Below, piece after piece: positions 15,290 to 18,602 of a stretch of DNA of 18,602 bases (its first letter is position 1; each line of letters begins with the position of its first letter). The notes under the pieces are model-generated. The model did no database searches and was not told the origin of the DNA. It worked only from the letters and a program-made list of their open reading frames with translations. A program made the translations under genes and the position numbers. The DNA is from Deltaproteobacteria bacterium (GTDB taxonomy: Bacteria > Myxococcota_A > UBA9160 > SMWR01). Where the stretch lies: NCBI GenBank assembly GCA_019313605.1, contig JAFDAW010000012.1:1-18602 (forward strand), given 5' to 3'.

Positions 15290-15649
15290 GTGGCCACACG
15301 GCGCGGCGATGGGTTGGTCTATTCCAGCGGAAGCGGCCAGACCTGCCCCCACTGCGAAAAACCGATCGCGCGCTGCGCGTGTCGAAAGAGCCCGCGCGCG
15401 GACCGCGGAGACGGGATCGTACGAATCCGGCGCGAGGTCAAGGGCCGGCGCGGCAAAACGGTCACCACGATCTCGGGAGTTCCCCTTCCGGAAGACGAGT
15501 TGCGGGCACTCGCTGGCGAACTCAAGCGGAGCTGCGGGACGGGTGGCTCCGCAAAGAATGGCGTCATCGAGATCCAGGGGGACCACCGCGACACACTCGC
15601 CGAGTCTCTTCGCGAGCGGGGCTACACGGTCAAACTCGCCGGCGGTTGA
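15290..15649 (+). CDS. yciH: SUI1/eIF1-like translation factor, YciH family
   Basis: 119 residues. The C-terminal SUI1 domain (about 40-119) carries GDGIVRIRREVKGRRGKTVT, SGVPLP, LKRSCGTGGSAKNG, VIEIQGDHRD and the closing VKLAGG, nearly colinear with E. coli YciH. The N-terminal part LVYSSGSG is followed by CPHC...CAC (Cys 19, 22, 29, 31), a small zinc-knuckle that E. coli YciH lacks but many other bacterial members have. YciH is proposed to monitor start-codon selection on the 30S subunit under stress. GTG 15290 is chosen because GGAGGT sits seven bases upstream; GTG 15281 would overlap that site. Its start is only 39 bases from the divergent M16 gene. Confidence 0.95.
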   Translation: MATRRGDGLVYSSGSGQTCPHCEKPIARCACRKSPRADRGDGIVRIRREVKGRRGKTVTTISGVPLPEDELRALAGELKRSCGTGGSAKNGVIEIQGDHRDTLAESLRERGYTVKLAGG

Positions 15650-15659
15650 TCGGGCGATC

Positions 15660-16280
15660 TCAGTCTTCGCGGCAGAGTGCGAACCAGCTGCCGAGATCTC
15701 GTCCCTTGCGGGCCGCCGAACCGATCGTCACGTGATCGGACACTCCCCGAAGTGTGTCGCACAGGAATCCATAGACCAACCGCGCCAGCCCGCGGTCGTT
15801 GGGGCGAACCGGCGGCCAGCCCTGCGGGTGTTCGGGAGGCAGGCTGAGATAGTCGATCAGGACTTCGGGGCGATCTTCTGATTCGCGAGCAATGAAATAG
15901 CCGGGACCCGTAATCGGAGCCAGGCTCTGGAAGTTGAATCCGTAGAGTTCCGTCGCCGGCTCACGATTGGTGCACGGGGGCCGGCAAAGGCGCTTCTCGA
16001 AATGTGTGAAGACCGGCAGGCTATTCTTTCCGTGGTGTCTCACGGTCGTAAAATCCTCGACTGCCGGTGGAACCAGATCTTCGAGCGTGACGGGCTTGAA
16101 TCCGTCGACACCCACGTAGAGGCTGTGCAACTCGGTGCCACTGAGCGATCGAATTGCGTCGACGCGCGCTTCATGACTCCGTTCGTCGAGAAAGCGACGG
16201 ATGCGCTCGGGGGCGATCGGGAGATCCCGAATCAGGAACCGGAGATCCTCGCTGGCTTCTGCGCTCTTCGCGGGCTGCAT
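15660..16280 (-). CDS. Uncharacterised 206-residue protein
   Basis: 206 residues, no signal peptide or membrane segment, so probably cytoplasmic. I cannot name a family. The N-terminal third is helical and charged. The centre is rich in aromatic and conserved-looking residues: VRHHGKNSLPVFTHFEKR, a Cys pair at 99 and 103 (LCRPPC), then ELYGFNFQSLAPITGPGYF, IDYLSLPP and GWPPVRPNDRG. The end reads HVTIGSAARKG and SWFALCRED. Two His in tandem and four Cys could bind metal, but this is only a hint. The start is well supported: GGAGG lies six bases before the ATG. It stands alone, convergent to yciH by ten bases, with a large upstream region carrying a repeated motif. Confidence 0.8.
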   Translation of the reverse strand: MQPAKSAEASEDLRFLIRDLPIAPERIRRFLDERSHEARVDAIRSLSGTELHSLYVGVDGFKPVTLEDLVPPAVEDFTTVRHHGKNSLPVFTHFEKRLCRPPCTNREPATELYGFNFQSLAPITGPGYFIARESEDRPEVLIDYLSLPPEHPQGWPPVRPNDRGLARLVYGFLCDTLRGVSDHVTIGSAARKGRDLGSWFALCRED

Positions 16281-16667
16281 GATTTGCCTCCAAGGTTCTC
16301 GCCGGAGTCAGTGTTGTATGCATAGCAATACAGCACTCGGGATTTACCGCGATCCCGTTCGGATGCAACGGTTATTACACCAGATTCAGTGTCGAATTCG
16401 TAGCAATACGCCACACACGGCCCACCGCGGTACGATTAGATGCGATAGTATTCACGTGTGGAATCGCCCGCACGAAATGATGCTCGCTCACAGACGCGCA
16501 CAACGCTTTTTACGCACGTTTGGTCTGTCGGTTTTGGGTGGTTTTCGCTAATCTTAGCCGGCTAGGCGCCAAATCCGAAAAACTCCGATGTGCGGGTGCT
16601 CGCAAGTGCCTCGACTACCCGATCGTGCGATCACCTGGCCATCGAATCAACAAATAGGGAGCCCCCC
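16281..16667. other. 387-base intergenic region with repeated motif
   Basis: This gap separates the unnamed protein gene from divergent citrate synthase and is visibly richer in A+T than the flanking genes. It holds two related copies of a 30-base motif (annotated separately) on the side of the unnamed gene, an CACGTG palindrome near 16453, and an AGCCGGCT palindrome at 16555-16562 downstream of a weak TAATCT box (16549-16554) that could serve citrate synthase. No RNA gene was recognised. Confidence 0.5.
16301..16408 (-). repeat. Two 30-base direct repeats, offset 78 bases, with coding-like divergence
   Basis: Copies at 16379-16408 and 16301-16330 match at 23 of 30 bases; on the minus strand they read YCYEFDTESG and YCYAYNTDSG in the same frame. 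Of the seven differences four are at third codon positions and three of those are silent; the amino-acid changes F/Y, D/N and E/D are conservative. The frame is open from 16435 to a stop at 16232, with GTG 16414 as a possible start but no clear ribosome site, and it runs into the next gene. Either a decayed or short coding repeat, or a pair of regulator sites upstream of the unnamed gene. Confidence 0.5.
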
Positions 16668-17954
<1,287 letters not shown>

Positions 17955-17970
17955 ACGGACCCCCATCCGG

Positions 17971-18602
17971 ATGCCGTCCGACTCGATCAATCTGTGCTGG
18001 GTCGATGGCGAAGTGTTGCCCGGCAATCGCGCTGTCGTTCGAGCGGACGACAGCGCGTTTCGCGAGGGGCGCGGCTGTCTGACCACCCTGCGCATCGCCG
18101 AGGGACGGCCGCGATTCGTCGATCGACATATCGTGCGACTTCAGGATGGCGCGAAAGCGCTGCGCCTCGGCGAAGTTTCCGAAGCGAAGATCCGGCGAGC
18201 CATCGGGGATCTCGGCGAGGCGGCGCTTCCCGACGGTGAAGGCGTGATTCGACTGCAGCTCAGTCGCGACGCCGACGGGGCAACCCATCTGATTGGCGTC
18301 GCGCGCAAACTCGGGAAGGATCCGAGCGAGTGGTCCGCAATCATCGTCGCGCTCCCGCACGACGGCGCTTCGCTCGCCGATGGTATGAAGGTCTCAAGCC
18401 GGCTGACCCTGTCGCTCGCCGCGGAAGACGCGCGCGCTGCGGGAGTCGACGAGGCTGTATTGCTGGACGCAACCGGGCACCTGATCGAAGGCGCCAACAG
18501 CAATCTATTCGTCGTGTCGCGAGCGGGTGCCGTCTCGACGCCACCCATCACGAGCGGCGCGGTCGCGGGCATCGCGCGAACCATCGCGCTCGAGCGGATT
18601 TC
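17971..18602 (+). CDS. Class IV PLP-dependent aminotransferase / aminodeoxychorismate lyase-like (3' end outside window)
   Basis: The first 210 residues are present; the gene runs off the right edge. Fold-type IV features are visible: WVDGEVLP at the start, FREGRGCLTTLRI and FVDRHIVRL in the N-terminal domain, Lys140 in DGMKVSSRL as the probable PLP lysine, and Glu173 in LIEGANSNLF, the conserved cofactor-pyridine acid, followed by TPPITSGAVAGIAR. The family includes PabC (folate), IlvE and D-amino-acid transaminases. The compact spacing and the KVSSR context suit a PabC-like or D-amino-acid aminotransferase; specificity cannot be set from this. No strong ribosome site precedes the ATG, and the 16-base gap to citrate synthase suggests read-through transcription. 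Confidence 0.85.
   Translation, partial: MPSDSINLCWVDGEVLPGNRAVVRADDSAFREGRGCLTTLRIAEGRPRFVDRHIVRLQDGAKALRLGEVSEAKIRRAIGDLGEAALPDGEGVIRLQLSRDADGATHLIGVARKLGKDPSEWSAIIVALPHDGASLADGMKVSSRLTLSLAAEDARAAGVDEAVLLDATGHLIEGANSNLFVVSRAGAVSTPPITSGAVAGIARTIALERI

Noticed and set aside
14312..15649. 445-codon open frame on the plus strand containing yciH at its end
   Set aside because: The part before 15290 is antisense to the M16 catalytic gene, has no family resemblance and is explained by high-GC codon bias.

Overview
The window is high-GC (roughly 60-65% by eye), densely coded bacterial chromosome. It has no mobile element, CRISPR array, rRNA or tRNA that I can see. A hexameric-type citrate synthase, a lysine-type EF-P, a tandem M16 peptidase pair and a secreted protein with an 'LWPPNH' beta domain together suggest a Gram-negative bacterium of the broad deltaproteobacterial/Myxococcota-like kind, probably uncultured. 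That placement is inference from gene flavour, not a phylogeny.

Region 1 (1-3342, minus strand): an imperfect palindrome lies at the left edge. It is followed, in reverse transcription order, by a tandem universal stress protein, a mono-haem cytochrome c lipoprotein whose stop overlaps the Usp start (ATGA), a small Cupin_3-type protein and an AruH-like PLP aminotransferase. Divergent from the aminotransferase is a DadA-like FAD amino-acid dehydrogenase (3536-4777). These two enzymes look like a small amino-acid catabolic locus.

Region 2 (4893-7787): an envelope and secretome block. It holds a secreted protein with an LWPPNH domain and a Cys-rich helical tail, a convergent acidic HEAT-repeat protein (probable lipoprotein), and a secreted six-Cys protein of unknown function with its own promoter-like site and a very clear intrinsic terminator. 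A perfect 14-bp palindrome separates the two convergent genes.

Region 3 (7941-12446): efp, a patatin-like phospholipase that overlaps it, and a WYL-domain regulator run in tandem. A convergent Nudix hydrolase with the MTH1 (8-oxo-dGTPase) substrate-pocket residues follows, then a membrane-anchored GH18-like protein.

Region 4 (12462-18602): an M16 peptidase pair (active subunit plus inactive lipoprotein subunit, GTGA overlap) is divergent from a SUI1/YciH factor. Next come a conserved-looking protein I cannot name, a 387-base intergenic region with an unusual repeated peptide-coding motif, citrate synthase, and a class IV PLP enzyme cut by the window edge. Most genes are ordinary. The best candidates for a second look are the peptide-like repeat upstream of 16280, the secreted proteins of region 2, the unnamed 206-residue protein and the AruH/DadA/cupin locus. 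I did not find a convincing new defence or mobile system.
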